IMG/VR virus record: IMGVR_UViG_3300025647_000002
Span: 1 to 57,671 of that record
From: a virus
Length of the DNA stretch: 57,671 nucleotides
Direction: 5' to 3' (one strand)
Shown: piece by piece, positions 41,556-49,810 of the stretch
Position numbering within the stretch: the stretch's first letter is position 1
Layout of the letters: every line of letters begins with the position of its first letter
Translations under genes and position numbers: made by a program
Notes under the pieces: generated by a model
Databases searched by the model: none
The model's input: the letters and a program-made list of their open reading frames with translations, nothing else
Told to the model about the DNA's origin: nothing

Positions 41556-41573
41556 GGGGCCCCGAAGGGCCCC
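41556..41573 (-). other. UUCG-tetraloop hairpin after the decoration gene
   Basis: On the minus strand, GGGGCCC pairs perfectly with GGGCCCC around TTCG, giving a C(UUCG)G loop, one of the most stable RNA hairpins. No T-run follows in the direction of transcription, so it is more likely an mRNA 3'-end stabiliser or a partial terminator than a full terminator. It lies between the strongly expressed capsid genes and the downstream genes. Confidence 0.65.
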
Positions 41574-41579
41574 GCCGTT

Positions 41580-42053
41580 TTAGGTTACGTTTGCGATCGT
41601 ACCCAGATCAGCACCCATGTTGACCACGGCCAACGACACCTTGATGCGTGCAGCATCAATGGCATTGGTGTTAATGGTCAGCAGGACGCCTGTGTCCGCC
41701 GCAGCGTACAAAGCGCCGGTCGTCAGACCAGCAGTTGTACCTACAGCGGCGTTCAGGCTGACGTCGTTGCCCCAAAGAGCAGGGGTACCCGTGACACCGA
41801 GGTCAATAGTACCGGCTGCGCCTTCAGCACGAACAACAGTCACAGCTGCGGACAGTACGTACGCGCCTGCGGGGAGCGTACCGATGACCAGCGTGTCGGT
41901 AGCTGCCAGAGCAGCTGCACTAGCAGCGGCACGGGCGGCAGCGATCTTGGCGAAGTCGAGGTCGATCTCGACGACGCTCACGCGGTCAGTGTAGTTGGCT
42001 GGGAAGCCAGCGGAGTTCTTTGCGAACCCCAGAGAGTCAGTATAAGCGACCAT
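41580..42053 (-). CDS. Capsid decoration-like protein
   Basis: 157 residues, ATG behind aaggagga. Ala-rich helix (AKIAAARAAASAAALAATDT) flanked by beta-strands; the C-terminal part (VTVVRAEGAAGTIDLGVTG, VLLTINTNAIDAARIKVS) fits a compact beta-sandwich. A small beta protein directly after the capsid gene, with a strong ribosome site and a stabilising hairpin behind it, is the profile of an abundant head decoration protein. Family not identified. Confidence 0.78.
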   Translation of the reverse strand: MVAYTDSLGFAKNSAGFPANYTDRVSVVEIDLDFAKIAAARAAASAAALAATDTLVIGTLPAGAYVLSAAVTVVRAEGAAGTIDLGVTGTPALWGNDVSLNAAVGTTAGLTTGALYAAADTGVLLTINTNAIDAARIKVSLAVVNMGADLGTIANVT

Positions 42054-42065
42054 TGTCAGTCCTCC

Positions 42066-42992
42066 TTATGCGAACGAGATGACGGACTGGGCGATAGCTT
42101 CAGGCTTGGTGACCTGATAACCATACACTTGCAGACCGCGAACGATGTTGCCGAAGGTGGACTGCGCACGCAGGGTTTCCATCTCTGTCATCTGTGATGC
42201 AAAGGTGAAGCCCGCTTTATGGCCAGCGATAACGCTGAACTTGCCCGCATCGACGTACAGGTTGTGTGACATGTAGATCGTGAAACGATCGACCATGCCA
42301 AGACGCCCGTTACGGATGATGGAGGTGCTGTCGCCGGAAAGCGAAGCGTCCTTCAGGTCACCCTTCTTGATGAGGCCAGCCGCTTTGGCGGGAATCACAA
42401 TATAACGATCGCTCTCAGGAACGTTCGCTTCATCCAGAACCGTACCCATATCGACGATCAGGTCGAGGATGTTTACAGTCGAGTCAGCGCCGTCCTTGGA
42501 CACAGACAGCGGGGACGCTGTGGTGCCGAGGTTGAACGACTCAGTCTTCGCGCCAGCAGTTGCGCCTTTGTTCAGACCAGAGATACCGGGCAGAATATCG
42601 GTCAGCACGCGCTGGTCGATTTTGATCTTCATCTGCTCGGAAGCGTCCTTCGACCACATATCCATCAGACCAACGTCGGACTGGATGCGATCGACATCGT
42701 CTTCAACGCAGGAGAAGTATTCGCCCTTGTCGATCACGAGTTGTAGCTTCGGCTTGTCGGGGTTCTCCACGACAAGGTTCTGACCTTTGACGTAATCACG
42801 GATCGTGATGTTCGGCTGGGTACGGATGTTGACCGTGTCACCCATGCTGCGAATTTCGCCTTCATAGTCAGTATTCGAGATTGCTGCGAGCACTGTGGCG
42901 TCGTAGAAATTCTCGATCAGTTTGCCAGACCAAATCTCTGGGATGAAGTTCCCAGAATAGTTCGGACGGCCCGGTGCGACAGGATAAGTCAT
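42066..42992 (-). CDS. Major capsid protein
   Basis: 308 residues, ATG behind aaggag. The HK97-like coat signature includes the N-arm (NFIPEIWSGKLIENFYDATV), a GDTVNIRTQP strand, the spine-helix region (VDRIQSDVGLMDMWSKDASEQ) and the P-domain/A-domain strands toward the C-terminus (GMVDRFTIYMSHNLYV; KAGFTFASQMTEMETLR). Size fits phage coats of the N4 gp56/T7-like group. It follows the scaffold gene, as expected, and its product forms the icosahedral shell. Confidence 0.9.
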   Translation of the reverse strand: MTYPVAPGRPNYSGNFIPEIWSGKLIENFYDATVLAAISNTDYEGEIRSMGDTVNIRTQPNITIRDYVKGQNLVVENPDKPKLQLVIDKGEYFSCVEDDVDRIQSDVGLMDMWSKDASEQMKIKIDQRVLTDILPGISGLNKGATAGAKTESFNLGTTASPLSVSKDGADSTVNILDLIVDMGTVLDEANVPESDRYIVIPAKAAGLIKKGDLKDASLSGDSTSIIRNGRLGMVDRFTIYMSHNLYVDAGKFSVIAGHKAGFTFASQMTEMETLRAQSTFGNIVRGLQVYGYQVTKPEAIAQSVISFA

Positions 42993-43008
42993 ACCCTAAC
43001 TCCTTGCA

Positions 43009-44025
43009 TTATGCGGTTACAATGCGACCTTCCCGCTGTGCAGCGAAAATGTCACGTTCGATACGGTCACGCTCGGCCTCTTTCCCCTTGTACTTACCCT
43101 TCTGAACATCGACAAAGAACGTCTTGATGTCAGCTGACGAGTAAGTGCGCGGTTCGCTCTGAGTGGATGAACTACCAGTACGGCCTTTGCCGGGTGCTAC
43201 TTGGCGCTCAAGTTCAGAAGCAGACGTCGCCTGCCGTGTGGTACGAGCTTCCGGTACCCCAGACATTCCCTTCCAAGACGAGAAAAAATTCGCAACACGA
43301 CGAGCATCAAGACTACGCTGGGCGTCGTCCAAATACGTTTGGCGCGGAATACCTGTAAGCGGGTCGGTTTCAAGGAGCCACGATTGGAACCCTTGGTCGC
43401 CGTTAACGTCCTGCCAGTCAGGTACTACTGCCTGTAGGTCCGCCCAGAAACGCTGTTCGTTTGATACTGCTTGGTTCTGCGATAGCTGGTGGACCTGTGG
43501 GACCACGGTGCCTTGCATCTGCCGTACCAAGTTCTTGAGGTCGTCGATTTCGGCATCCTTCGTGTATGCCTCCTCGCGGAATACTCTCCGCATCACCTCA
43601 ATAGACTCGCCGTAATCCTCCACGTCTTGCTCAGTGATGAGCTTCTCAGCGGGGGTCTGCTGTTTAGCAGGAGTGGCGTTCATAGAAGTAATCAACTGCT
43701 CAAGCTGTTGAACACGTTTACCAAGCTCACGCTTTTCAGTGTGGAGCCGGGGGACCTCAGCATTGTACATCCCTTGTAGGGAACGCCAACGCTGCTCGTA
43801 TGTTTCGTCTTCGTCTTTTGTGCCCTCAGCTTGCTCTTTCGCCTTGGGCGCGGGTGCTTGTCCTCCACGGTTGTCGGCTTGATCTTCTGTACGATTATCC
43901 TCAACGGCCTGTTGTACAACCTCGGCAGTGTCGTCACCGCCCTGCTCTACTACATTCTCATTGAGTTCATTGTACAGTTTGTCAACTGCCTCAGCCTGTT
44001 TGCGAACTTGCGCTGGTAGTGCCAT
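43009..44025 (-). CDS. Scaffolding / capsid assembly protein
   Basis: 338 residues, ATG behind gaggag. Highly charged, with an acidic N-terminal third (ELNENVVEQGGDDTAEVVQQ) and a long coiled coil (QGMYNAEVPRLHTEKRELGK). The C-terminal end contains a helical basic region (EAERDRIERDIFAAQREG), where scaffold proteins contact coat. Coiled-coil acidic proteins directly between portal and coat are the standard scaffold gene. Processing is not evident: no protease gene is present. Confidence 0.85.
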   Translation of the reverse strand: MALPAQVRKQAEAVDKLYNELNENVVEQGGDDTAEVVQQAVEDNRTEDQADNRGGQAPAPKAKEQAEGTKDEDETYEQRWRSLQGMYNAEVPRLHTEKRELGKRVQQLEQLITSMNATPAKQQTPAEKLITEQDVEDYGESIEVMRRVFREEAYTKDAEIDDLKNLVRQMQGTVVPQVHQLSQNQAVSNEQRFWADLQAVVPDWQDVNGDQGFQSWLLETDPLTGIPRQTYLDDAQRSLDARRVANFFSSWKGMSGVPEARTTRQATSASELERQVAPGKGRTGSSSTQSEPRTYSSADIKTFFVDVQKGKYKGKEAERDRIERDIFAAQREGRIVTA

Positions 44026-44060
44026 AGTGAACGCTCCTCATCGGTGTGCGTGATCCGCAG

Positions 44061-44285
44061 CTATCCTTGTCTGGATTGTGCCGCCATATCAGGGGACTTT
44101 ACGAATAACTCATGAAGCTCTTTCAAAACCTGACACCGCCCCTGTGCAAGTGCCACGTTCTGTCCAACACTGGGTAGCTGCTCAAGCTCATGGCGGTACC
44201 ACTCCGCGACCCATTTAGGGAAGTCGGGGAACTGGCGGGCCGCCATGGCCACGGCTCTGACTACATCGGGGTCAGGGCGCTTCAT
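44061..44285 (-). CDS. Hypothetical small protein
   Basis: 74 residues, ATG overlapping the end of the portal gene (ATGA at 44282-44285). Helical, with FPDFPKWVAEWYRHELEQLP and a short basic end. This resembles small helical proteins found after portal genes in podoviruses, which may assist portal or capsid assembly. No domain recognised. Confidence 0.75.
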   Translation of the reverse strand: MKRPDPDVVRAVAMAARQFPDFPKWVAEWYRHELEQLPSVGQNVALAQGRCQVLKELHELFVKSPDMAAQSRQG

Positions 44286-46348
44286 CCTGATCCTCCAGTG
44301 CTGCGATTCATTACGGTGTTGGCCTGCTGACCACCGGCGGGCATACCGCCCGGTAGTGTTTCAGTCGGGGCCCCACCGGGTGCCTGCGGAGCAGTGGCCT
44401 CAGCAGCAGCAAGCGAAGCCTGCGTCTTCTGCTGGTGAGCCATCTTCTCACGCGACGGTACAATTTCATCGACCGGCATCTGCAAGCCCTTAGCGACTTC
44501 ACGCAGCAGAGCTGCCCGGCCGCCGGAACCGATGATCTCAATGTCTATCGGGTTGGCTGTGGCGTTTAGGAACTCCACGCGCCGTACGTTGACAGTCTCT
44601 TTGACAGCGAGGTTGATCGCGCCGCGCGGTACAATCTCTACGTCACCCTTGATGGATTCGTCTGGGTCGTACCGCATGTTGTACAGGAACTGCCGCTTGA
44701 CGATACGGTGGATCACGTCGGAGTCGATGTGCATCACGACCTGCCGGATACCCTTACCCGCAGACCCCATCAACATGGATAGGCCCGAGGCTGTGCGCCC
44801 AGCGCCCTGCACGTTGGTGTCGCCGTAGATATAGGCCGGGATACCGCTGTGGTCATCCGCCAAACGCGAGAACCGGTCATACACACCCATCAACTCGTTG
44901 GCACGAGAGTCAGGCTGCGAGAACCGAACAGCAGGTGCGCTCGAACCCAACGGGTCATTGGTCACCTGCCAAATTTTCCATGGTTGCATCTGTGTGATGT
45001 CTTCGTTGGGCGGGATACGCTCAAGGTTGACTTCCACCTGCGGACCGGACGCGATAGCCATGTTGTTGACGAGCGAACGAGCCGCTGCGTTGCATACGTT
45101 CTGCACATCTTCGATGATCTCGGGGATTGCTTTACCCCAAAATGCGCCCGGCTGCTTGATAAACGACGTTTTTGCATAGGGTTTTTCACCTAATGGGTCG
45201 TAATTCAGCACCACTTTGATGGCATAACTACCCACAATCCACGCATTCGCGTCGTATTCGCGGGCCTCATCAGGCACTTCTTCTTCGCTCAAACCCCACT
45301 CACGGAGCATTTTTCCGGAGATTTTACCCCAAAATTCAAGCGCATCGTACATTTCAGTGGGTGAATTGTACGCATAAAAGAGGCGTTCTTGCTCCTCTTT
45401 CTGCAGCTCTACGTCCTCATTGATCCAAGACTGGCCGTTGCCGACCTCAAGGACCTTGCGTATGGCCTCATCGTCGTAACCCGGCACACCAATAAGGTCA
45501 GCCAGCTCCATGCGACTCATGTGATGATGTTCAAACAGGTATCCGTCGTTGATGTGGCGGACACCCGGCTCCGGATATATGCGGAACGGGTCAACCCGCT
45601 CGAACTCTGGGCCCAAACGCTCTGTCGCTTCGACTATAGTCGAGCCGTCTGGTGCTTTGCTGTACCCGAGCACGCGCTGACGCCGGACGACAGGTCCTTT
45701 CAGGAACGCCGCGGGGAATGTGACGATATCCGTGACGAACTCGTTGAAGGCGTCGCCCCAGCCGCCCTGCTCGAACTGGTCTTCGATCTTGTGCTTCATG
45801 CGATCGGCGCGGTTTTGTGATTCCTGCAGTAGACGGAACCTGAAATCTTGGGACACCATCTCGCGCAGCTCGGCCATCTCCGCTTCCGTGGGGGCCTGCC
45901 CCCGCGTCTGCAGCAGCTCGATGACTTTGGCCGAGAACTCTTTCTGGATTTCCATCTCGGTGTCCGGCGGCAAGTCAGGGATCGTCGTCGGGTTCAAATC
46001 CCACGGGGGCATACCTTGGTCGAGCATGATGTCCCGCAGCCAGCTCTCGGCGGCCCGGCACTTCACCTCAGTGAGCATCATGTATACTTCAGACCCGCCC
46101 TGCGAGTTTATCGCCTTCAGCTTATCCGCTTCGTACTGGCCATTACGCTGCCGCATGGCTCTCAACATTATGTGCTCAATAGGTTTTTTGGCGATGCGTG
46201 CTGCGTCCCAACACTGACGTAGATACGCCGTCATACCCAATATAAACGGATCGTTCTGCCGTGCCTGTAGCTCACGATCAACCCGCTCTTGCTCATTACG
46301 ATCAAGAGTGGCGTTATCAACTACGCGTAACAGTGTCAGTCCGGCCAT
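44282..46348 (-). CDS. Portal protein (head-tail connector)
   Basis: 688 residues from the ATG at 46348 (aagaggt upstream); an in-frame ATG at 46375 exists but has a poorer site. It contains the wing/stem pattern of podovirus portals: SWLRDIMLDQGMPPWDLNPT, the clip-region GPVVRRQRVLGYSKAPDGST, HHHMSRMELADLIGVPGYDD, and an extended C-terminal helical part rich in Gln/Ala that may form a barrel. The size is larger than T7 gp8 (536), like portals with an added barrel. It forms a dodecamer at one vertex and docks the terminase. A terminator hairpin lies between it and terL upstream. Confidence 0.9.
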   Translation of the reverse strand: MAGLTLLRVVDNATLDRNEQERVDRELQARQNDPFILGMTAYLRQCWDAARIAKKPIEHIMLRAMRQRNGQYEADKLKAINSQGGSEVYMMLTEVKCRAAESWLRDIMLDQGMPPWDLNPTTIPDLPPDTEMEIQKEFSAKVIELLQTRGQAPTEAEMAELREMVSQDFRFRLLQESQNRADRMKHKIEDQFEQGGWGDAFNEFVTDIVTFPAAFLKGPVVRRQRVLGYSKAPDGSTIVEATERLGPEFERVDPFRIYPEPGVRHINDGYLFEHHHMSRMELADLIGVPGYDDEAIRKVLEVGNGQSWINEDVELQKEEQERLFYAYNSPTEMYDALEFWGKISGKMLREWGLSEEEVPDEAREYDANAWIVGSYAIKVVLNYDPLGEKPYAKTSFIKQPGAFWGKAIPEIIEDVQNVCNAAARSLVNNMAIASGPQVEVNLERIPPNEDITQMQPWKIWQVTNDPLGSSAPAVRFSQPDSRANELMGVYDRFSRLADDHSGIPAYIYGDTNVQGAGRTASGLSMLMGSAGKGIRQVVMHIDSDVIHRIVKRQFLYNMRYDPDESIKGDVEIVPRGAINLAVKETVNVRRVEFLNATANPIDIEIIGSGGRAALLREVAKGLQMPVDEIVPSREKMAHQQKTQASLAAAEATAPQAPGGAPTETLPGGMPAGGQQANTVMNRSTGGSG

Positions 46349-46400
46349 ATGGTACCTCTTGTGCGTAATATACACATCATCATGTTGTACGGCAAGCCTA

Positions 46401-46435
46401 AGAAAAAACCCCCACCAGTGGAGTTCCGGTGGGGG
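46401..46435 (-). terminator. Intrinsic terminator between terL and portal
   Basis: On the minus strand, an 8-bp perfect stem (46428-46435 with 46409-46416; ccccacc-type) is followed by a run of six T residues and TTT-rich sequence (aagaaaaaa on the plus strand). It would stop, or at least attenuate, transcription after the terminase genes and before the portal. Confidence 0.85.
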
Positions 46436-46498
46436 CTAGGTAAGGCGTGAGGTAAAGTCCTATCGGGAGGAGTAGGGGCTTTATAGAACATGATGGTA

Positions 46499-47881
46499 CT
46501 AGGTCCAGCCTATAGATGCAACAGGTTTGATATCCCGGCGCTGAGGTATGGTACTTGCATCACTGACCTGCCCGATATGGAGCATCAGGTACTGCAGCGC
46601 TTCGGCCACGTGGCTGTGTTTGTTCTTGTCGATCCCGCCGTGTTTGTCGAACCGATACCCGCCCATCATGGCGGCTTTGAGCCGGGAGCACCGTGGGTCG
46701 AGCAGGAACGCTGGGTCGCCGTCGACCTGCCGCATTAGGTAGTCGTCCACTGCGTTGAGACGCGCGCTGACCTTGTTGGTCTTGGCCGGGATGACCCGCA
46801 GCCCCTCGGCCTTGATGATGTCGACCGCGGTCCGCTCGTCTGTCTGCGCCCGCTGTGTACCCGCCGGGTCAACCACGATCAGGACAGGCGCACCGGAGAA
46901 CCGTTCGGTAAGTAGGGGTTTTAGCATCGTGCGGACGAACCGTTGAATCCCCATATCGAAGCTCACAAGCTCGTCGAGGATAAGGGCTCGCCCGCGGGGG
47001 TCTTGTTGCCCTATGGCGGCGGCCGGCGTCAACCCCAAATCCATCCCTACGAGGATCGGCCGTACCCCATTGACGATTGGCTTCAGCGTTTGCCCGGCCA
47101 TGTGGTAGTCCGGCCGGAAGTATTGGTATACCGGCTTGCCGTTACTGCTCAGCCCGTACTCACCGTCGATGAAGACGCGCACATACTCTTCGCTCCGGCC
47201 TTGGGTGTCGTAGTACCCATCCGGCAGGTTCTCGATGTTCTCTGCGTAGGGGCTGAGTCCCGACGGCTGCTTGAACACGTCCCATCCGTTATCGTTGGGT
47301 GACACGCCGTCCTTGGGGTCGAGCCCCTCCATCTGGTAGTACCACCACGTATCCATGGTCGGCGGGTTGGTGTCCCCCCACATCCCGTGCCATGTCGGCC
47401 CACCGTCCTTGGACGAGGGGAAACGACCAATACGTTTGGACATCGCATCCACGATCTCAGGGTGGATATCCCGACACTCGTTGAACCACGCGAACGTAAG
47501 TTCCAGTGAGTTCAGGTTGGCCACGTCGTCCGCATCGTCCAACGCGCGGAACATAATCTCGCACTCGATGTCGCCCACCTCGAAGAAGTAGGTCTTTGTC
47601 GTGCGCATGTACCGCCCACACTGCCCCGGCGGGAACCAGTCAAGGAACGTCTTGATGACCGTATCCTGCAGCTGCCGCGCCGTCTCACGGACGATGGCCG
47701 CCCGGGTGCGCCGCTTACCTGTGGCGTCAGGCTCCTGCATCGCCGCCCGGCGGATGATCTCGAAACTGGAGGTCACCGACTTACCCGACCCGACGGGGCC
47801 CATGAGCACGCGCATCTTGGCGTCCGACTCCATGAACCGCTCGCCCGTGGCCGGCGGCGTATAGTTGATATCAACTGCCAT
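46499..47881 (-). CDS. Terminase large subunit
   Basis: 460 residues. The ATPase half has Walker A GPVGSGKS at 28-35 and Walker B within LTFAWFNECRD. The nuclease half starts with GMDLGLTPAAAIG (first catalytic Asp), with VVDPAGTQR and HVAEALQYL toward the end supplying later acidic residues. This motor pumps DNA into the prohead and cuts it. Its start overlaps the small gene 47871-48071. The presence of small and large subunits in order with a compact portal argues for pac- or cos-type packaging; which one cannot be seen. Confidence 0.94.
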   Translation of the reverse strand: MAVDINYTPPATGERFMESDAKMRVLMGPVGSGKSVTSSFEIIRRAAMQEPDATGKRRTRAAIVRETARQLQDTVIKTFLDWFPPGQCGRYMRTTKTYFFEVGDIECEIMFRALDDADDVANLNSLELTFAWFNECRDIHPEIVDAMSKRIGRFPSSKDGGPTWHGMWGDTNPPTMDTWWYYQMEGLDPKDGVSPNDNGWDVFKQPSGLSPYAENIENLPDGYYDTQGRSEEYVRVFIDGEYGLSSNGKPVYQYFRPDYHMAGQTLKPIVNGVRPILVGMDLGLTPAAAIGQQDPRGRALILDELVSFDMGIQRFVRTMLKPLLTERFSGAPVLIVVDPAGTQRAQTDERTAVDIIKAEGLRVIPAKTNKVSARLNAVDDYLMRQVDGDPAFLLDPRCSRLKAAMMGGYRFDKHGGIDKNKHSHVAEALQYLMLHIGQVSDASTIPQRRDIKPVASIGWT

Positions 47882-48071
47882 GTTCTACCCTCGTACTTAT
47901 CAGCTGCAGGACTATCTCCCGCGGCCGCCGTTTCGCTTTGGCAGGAACCACTTTGGTTTTGTATGAGTAACCCGCTGCCACGACTTGTTTGCGAAACGCT
48001 TCGTATTCTTGAGCTGATTCAAAACGCGCCGCCGGTAATCCCTCATAGCTACTGTCGAACCTATTCAGCAT
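47871..48071 (-). CDS. Small hypothetical protein between terS and terL
   Basis: 66 residues from the ATG at 48071 (11-nt overlap with terS, and 11 nt over the terL start). Sequence: RFESAQEYEAFRKQVVAAGY, then a strongly basic KAKRRPRE. Likely expressed by coupling. It could be a packaging accessory protein. Not recognised. Confidence 0.66.
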   Translation of the reverse strand: MLNRFDSSYEGLPAARFESAQEYEAFRKQVVAAGYSYKTKVVPAKAKRRPREIVLQLISTRVEHGS

Positions 48072-48534
48072 CGAGTTCAATGGCTTCGCCCTCCACGTCC
48101 GCGGTTAGCGTCATAGGCATGGCGTTACCCCCGAAGTTTATGTTGATCTTCACACCACCGGTACCACCGGCGTTGGAATCTTCCGTCTTGGTCTCCAACC
48201 CCGCCCACTTCACTGTGCTCTTGATGAGGTCAGCTTTCACCGCGGCGGACACATCCGGACTGTGGATCAGCCCCCACGATGTTGTGAGCAACTCCTCAGC
48301 CTGTGCCCGGGCCTTGAGCTTGAACGTGACACCCTTCTCGCGGATGTCCTCGCGGTATGCCTCCACCTTCTTGAGAAATACCGGGTCCTTGTTGAACACC
48401 AGCAGTTCTGTGGAGGTGATGCTGTGCCGCTGTTTGATCTCATCAACAGTTTCACCACTGCCCTCAAGGGCAAGGGCCATGTCAAACGCCAAGCGATCGG
48501 ACCATTTTGTGTGCTGAAGAGGGTATGTATCCAT
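48061..48534 (-). CDS. Terminase small subunit
   Basis: 157 residues. Residues 12-80 contain a helix-turn-helix (ALEGSGETVDEIKQRHSITS; the recognition helix should follow) and then a basic helix (KKVEAYREDIREKGVTFK). Further on are helical oligomerisation segments and an acidic tail. This binds pac DNA and recruits TerL. First gene of the late block: it lies directly downstream of a promoter-like sequence, with almost no leader before the ATG. Confidence 0.85.
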   Translation of the reverse strand: MDTYPLQHTKWSDRLAFDMALALEGSGETVDEIKQRHSITSTELLVFNKDPVFLKKVEAYREDIREKGVTFKLKARAQAEELLTTSWGLIHSPDVSAAVKADLIKSTVKWAGLETKTEDSNAGGTGGVKININFGGNAMPMTLTADVEGEAIELDAE

Positions 48535-48540
48535 GCCGCA

Positions 48541-48569
48541 AAGATAGCGCGCCGTTGGGTGCCTGACAA
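48541..48569 (-). promoter_or_regulatory. Sigma70-like promoter for the late block
   Basis: On the minus strand, TTGTCA (48569-48564), a 17-bp spacer and TATCTT (48546-48541). The expected start point falls at or next to the terS ATG at 48534, so transcripts would be nearly leaderless. Confidence 0.55.
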
Positions 48570-48800
48570 GAGGGTATACAAAGTTTACACGGTGCTATTT
48601 CGGGGGGCTGGATTTTCCGGCAAAGTATACACGTTCCTTTTTTGGGGTCCTGCTTTGCGAGGTTTACTACAATAGAGGGGGGCGTAGATTTTCCATGTCC
48701 ATGTACCCCCCCTCCCCGCTGCCATGGTACGAATCGCGCCGCGCGCCTATCCCGTGGTGGTATACATGGCAAGCGCTGAAGGCCCTATAAATAAGGCTAT

Positions 48801-48829
48801 TTGACATGGTCGCGTTAACTTGCCATAAA
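48801..48829 (+). promoter_or_regulatory. Sigma70-like promoter for the early block
   Basis: TTGACA at 48801-48806, exactly 17 bp, then CATAAA at 48824-48829. The predicted start lies near 48836, about 135 nt before the first plus-strand gene, giving a leader that contains the hairpin at 48911-48940. Confidence 0.65.
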
Positions 48830-48910
48830 GAATCCATCGAACGGCACCCGAGACGCCGGACGGTAGGGCCTCCGAGCCCACGCTCTTTGACATTGTTAAT
48901 CCGCACCTAG

Positions 48911-48940
48911 GGATATGATCCCGATGATGGGGTCATATCC
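48911..48940 (+). other. 12-bp hairpin in the leader of the first early gene
   Basis: GGATATGATCCC (48911-48922) pairs with GGGGTCATATCC (48929-48940), with one G-T pair, around gatgat. It is followed by TTTC. Could be an attenuator or an operator-like dyad that overlaps a TATGAT box. Confidence 0.65.
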
Positions 48941-48971
48941 TTTCAACCTAACGTCTTTGAAAGGACATAAT

Positions 48972-49259
48972 ATGACTAAGCGTAACGCATCCGAACTGAA
49001 CTGGATTCAGGTTGACGAATCGTCCATGGATAAGGCCCTCGCCAAGCGATTGGACGGGCTTCGTGAATTGGATAAGCAATATAAGGACGCCAAGGCGGCC
49101 TTCGAGCTTCAATTCGTTACCGCCGTCCGCAAGGCTGGATCGCTCGATGAAGGCTATACTTTGGCCTTCGGGTACCGCTTCGGTAAGTTGTCGGTCGCCA
49201 AGACTGAGGACAAGCCACGAACACCCAAGGCATCCGCCAAGCCAATGTTCAAGTTCTAA
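48972..49259 (+). CDS. Early small protein 1
   Basis: 95 residues from the ATG at 48972 (gaaagga upstream). Helical and highly charged: DKALAKRLDGLRELDKQYKD looks like a coiled coil, and the C-terminus (RFGKLSVAKTEDKPRTPKAS) is basic. It is the first gene after the early promoter, the usual place for host-takeover or anti-defence proteins. Function cannot be deduced. It is followed by a perfect hairpin (49270-49291). Confidence 0.78.
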   Translation: MTKRNASELNWIQVDESSMDKALAKRLDGLRELDKQYKDAKAAFELQFVTAVRKAGSLDEGYTLAFGYRFGKLSVAKTEDKPRTPKASAKPMFKF

Positions 49260-49269
49260 GCAACGCAAC

Positions 49270-49291
49270 GGCCAGCCCGCAAGGGCTGGCC
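49270..49291 (+). terminator. GCAA-loop hairpin after early gene 1
   Basis: GGCCAGCCC (49270-49278) pairs perfectly with GGGCTGGCC (49283-49291) around a GCAA tetraloop. It is followed by acctttc, a weak T-tract, so partial termination or mRNA protection is plausible. Confidence 0.65.
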
Positions 49292-49314
49292 ACCTTTCAA
49301 CCTAGGATAACGAT

Positions 49315-49566
49315 ATGACTATGCAAGAACTGGCACGCCAAGAAAACTTGGCAATGAAACGCCACTGGGCTATGCCCTATGGTGAATCTGGCGCTCGCGC
49401 CGACGCCGAGATCGCAGCACGAATACCAGAGAACTGGTACGGCCCGGAGAAGAAACCCGGCCCTTTGTTTGGCAAGTCCGGCGGCGTCCGATGTGACGCC
49501 ACGGCGAAGGCTATGCGGAACTGTCACTGTTCCGTATGCGCACCGATCATACGTCACTGGAAATAA
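49315..49566 (+). CDS. Early small protein 2, Cys-rich C-terminus
   Basis: 83 residues, ATG behind taggata. The N-terminal half is helical (TMQELARQENLAMKRHWAMP). The end contains RCDATAKAMRNCHCSVCAPI with four cysteines, which could bind zinc. No database family is evident. Second of three small genes each bordered by hairpins; likely an early host-modifying protein (inference). Confidence 0.72.
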   Translation: MTMQELARQENLAMKRHWAMPYGESGARADAEIAARIPENWYGPEKKPGPLFGKSGGVRCDATAKAMRNCHCSVCAPIIRHWK

Positions 49567-49572
49567 CCAACA

Positions 49573-49596
49573 GGCAGGGCGCTTGCGCGCCCTGCC
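49573..49596 (+). terminator. Perfect hairpin after early gene 2
   Basis: GGCAGGGCGC (49573-49582) pairs perfectly with GCGCCCTGCC (49587-49596) around TTGC. C-rich, not T-rich, sequence follows, so it is probably a stabiliser or pausing element, perhaps partly terminating. Confidence 0.6.
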
Positions 49597-49618
49597 CCCA
49601 ACCCCAAAGGATAATAAT

Positions 49619-49804
49619 ATGAAACGCTCAGAGATATACGACACACTCAACAAGCGCGACCTTGCTGCAATCAAGTTGGGTCAGGCAGAAGCCAAGCGCT
49701 ATCTGCGAACCAAGGAAAAACCACCGACACGCGGCAACATCCGCGCTGGCCTTGCCTTCGCCGCCCTGACGATCATCACGCTGGTGATCGTCCTCTCCCT
49801 CTAA
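49619..49804 (+). CDS. Early small protein 3, membrane-anchored
   Basis: 61 residues from the ATG at 49619, preceded by aaaggataat. The N-terminal 40 residues are charged (EIYDTLNKRDLAAIKLGQAE). The C-terminus is one hydrophobic helix (IRAGLAFAALTIITLVIVLS), so the protein probably sits in the inner membrane with its head in the cytoplasm. Small membrane proteins made early may block superinfection or membrane-linked defences; this is inference. A strong terminator follows. Confidence 0.74.
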   Translation: MKRSEIYDTLNKRDLAAIKLGQAEAKRYLRTKEKPPTRGNIRAGLAFAALTIITLVIVLSL

Positions 49805-49810
49805 CCACCG

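Larger units (their letters stand above)
48535..48971. promoter_or_regulatory. Divergent control region between early and late blocks
   Basis: About 440 bp without a gene. It holds promoter-like sequences for both directions (48541-48569 and 48801-48829), three GTATAC palindromes (48574, 48625, 48760), AAAGTTTACAC and AAAGTATACAC near-copies, a pyrimidine tract (ccccccctccccgc) and a hairpin at 48911-48940. A second candidate promoter has TTGACA at 48887-48892 with TATGAT at 48914-48919, but the 21-bp spacer is too long for confidence. Confidence 0.75.

Noticed and set aside
45985-46005. tRNA-like TTCAAATCC text in the portal gene
   Set aside because: The sequence lies in a conserved portal coding frame and no acceptor or anticodon stem can be folded around it.
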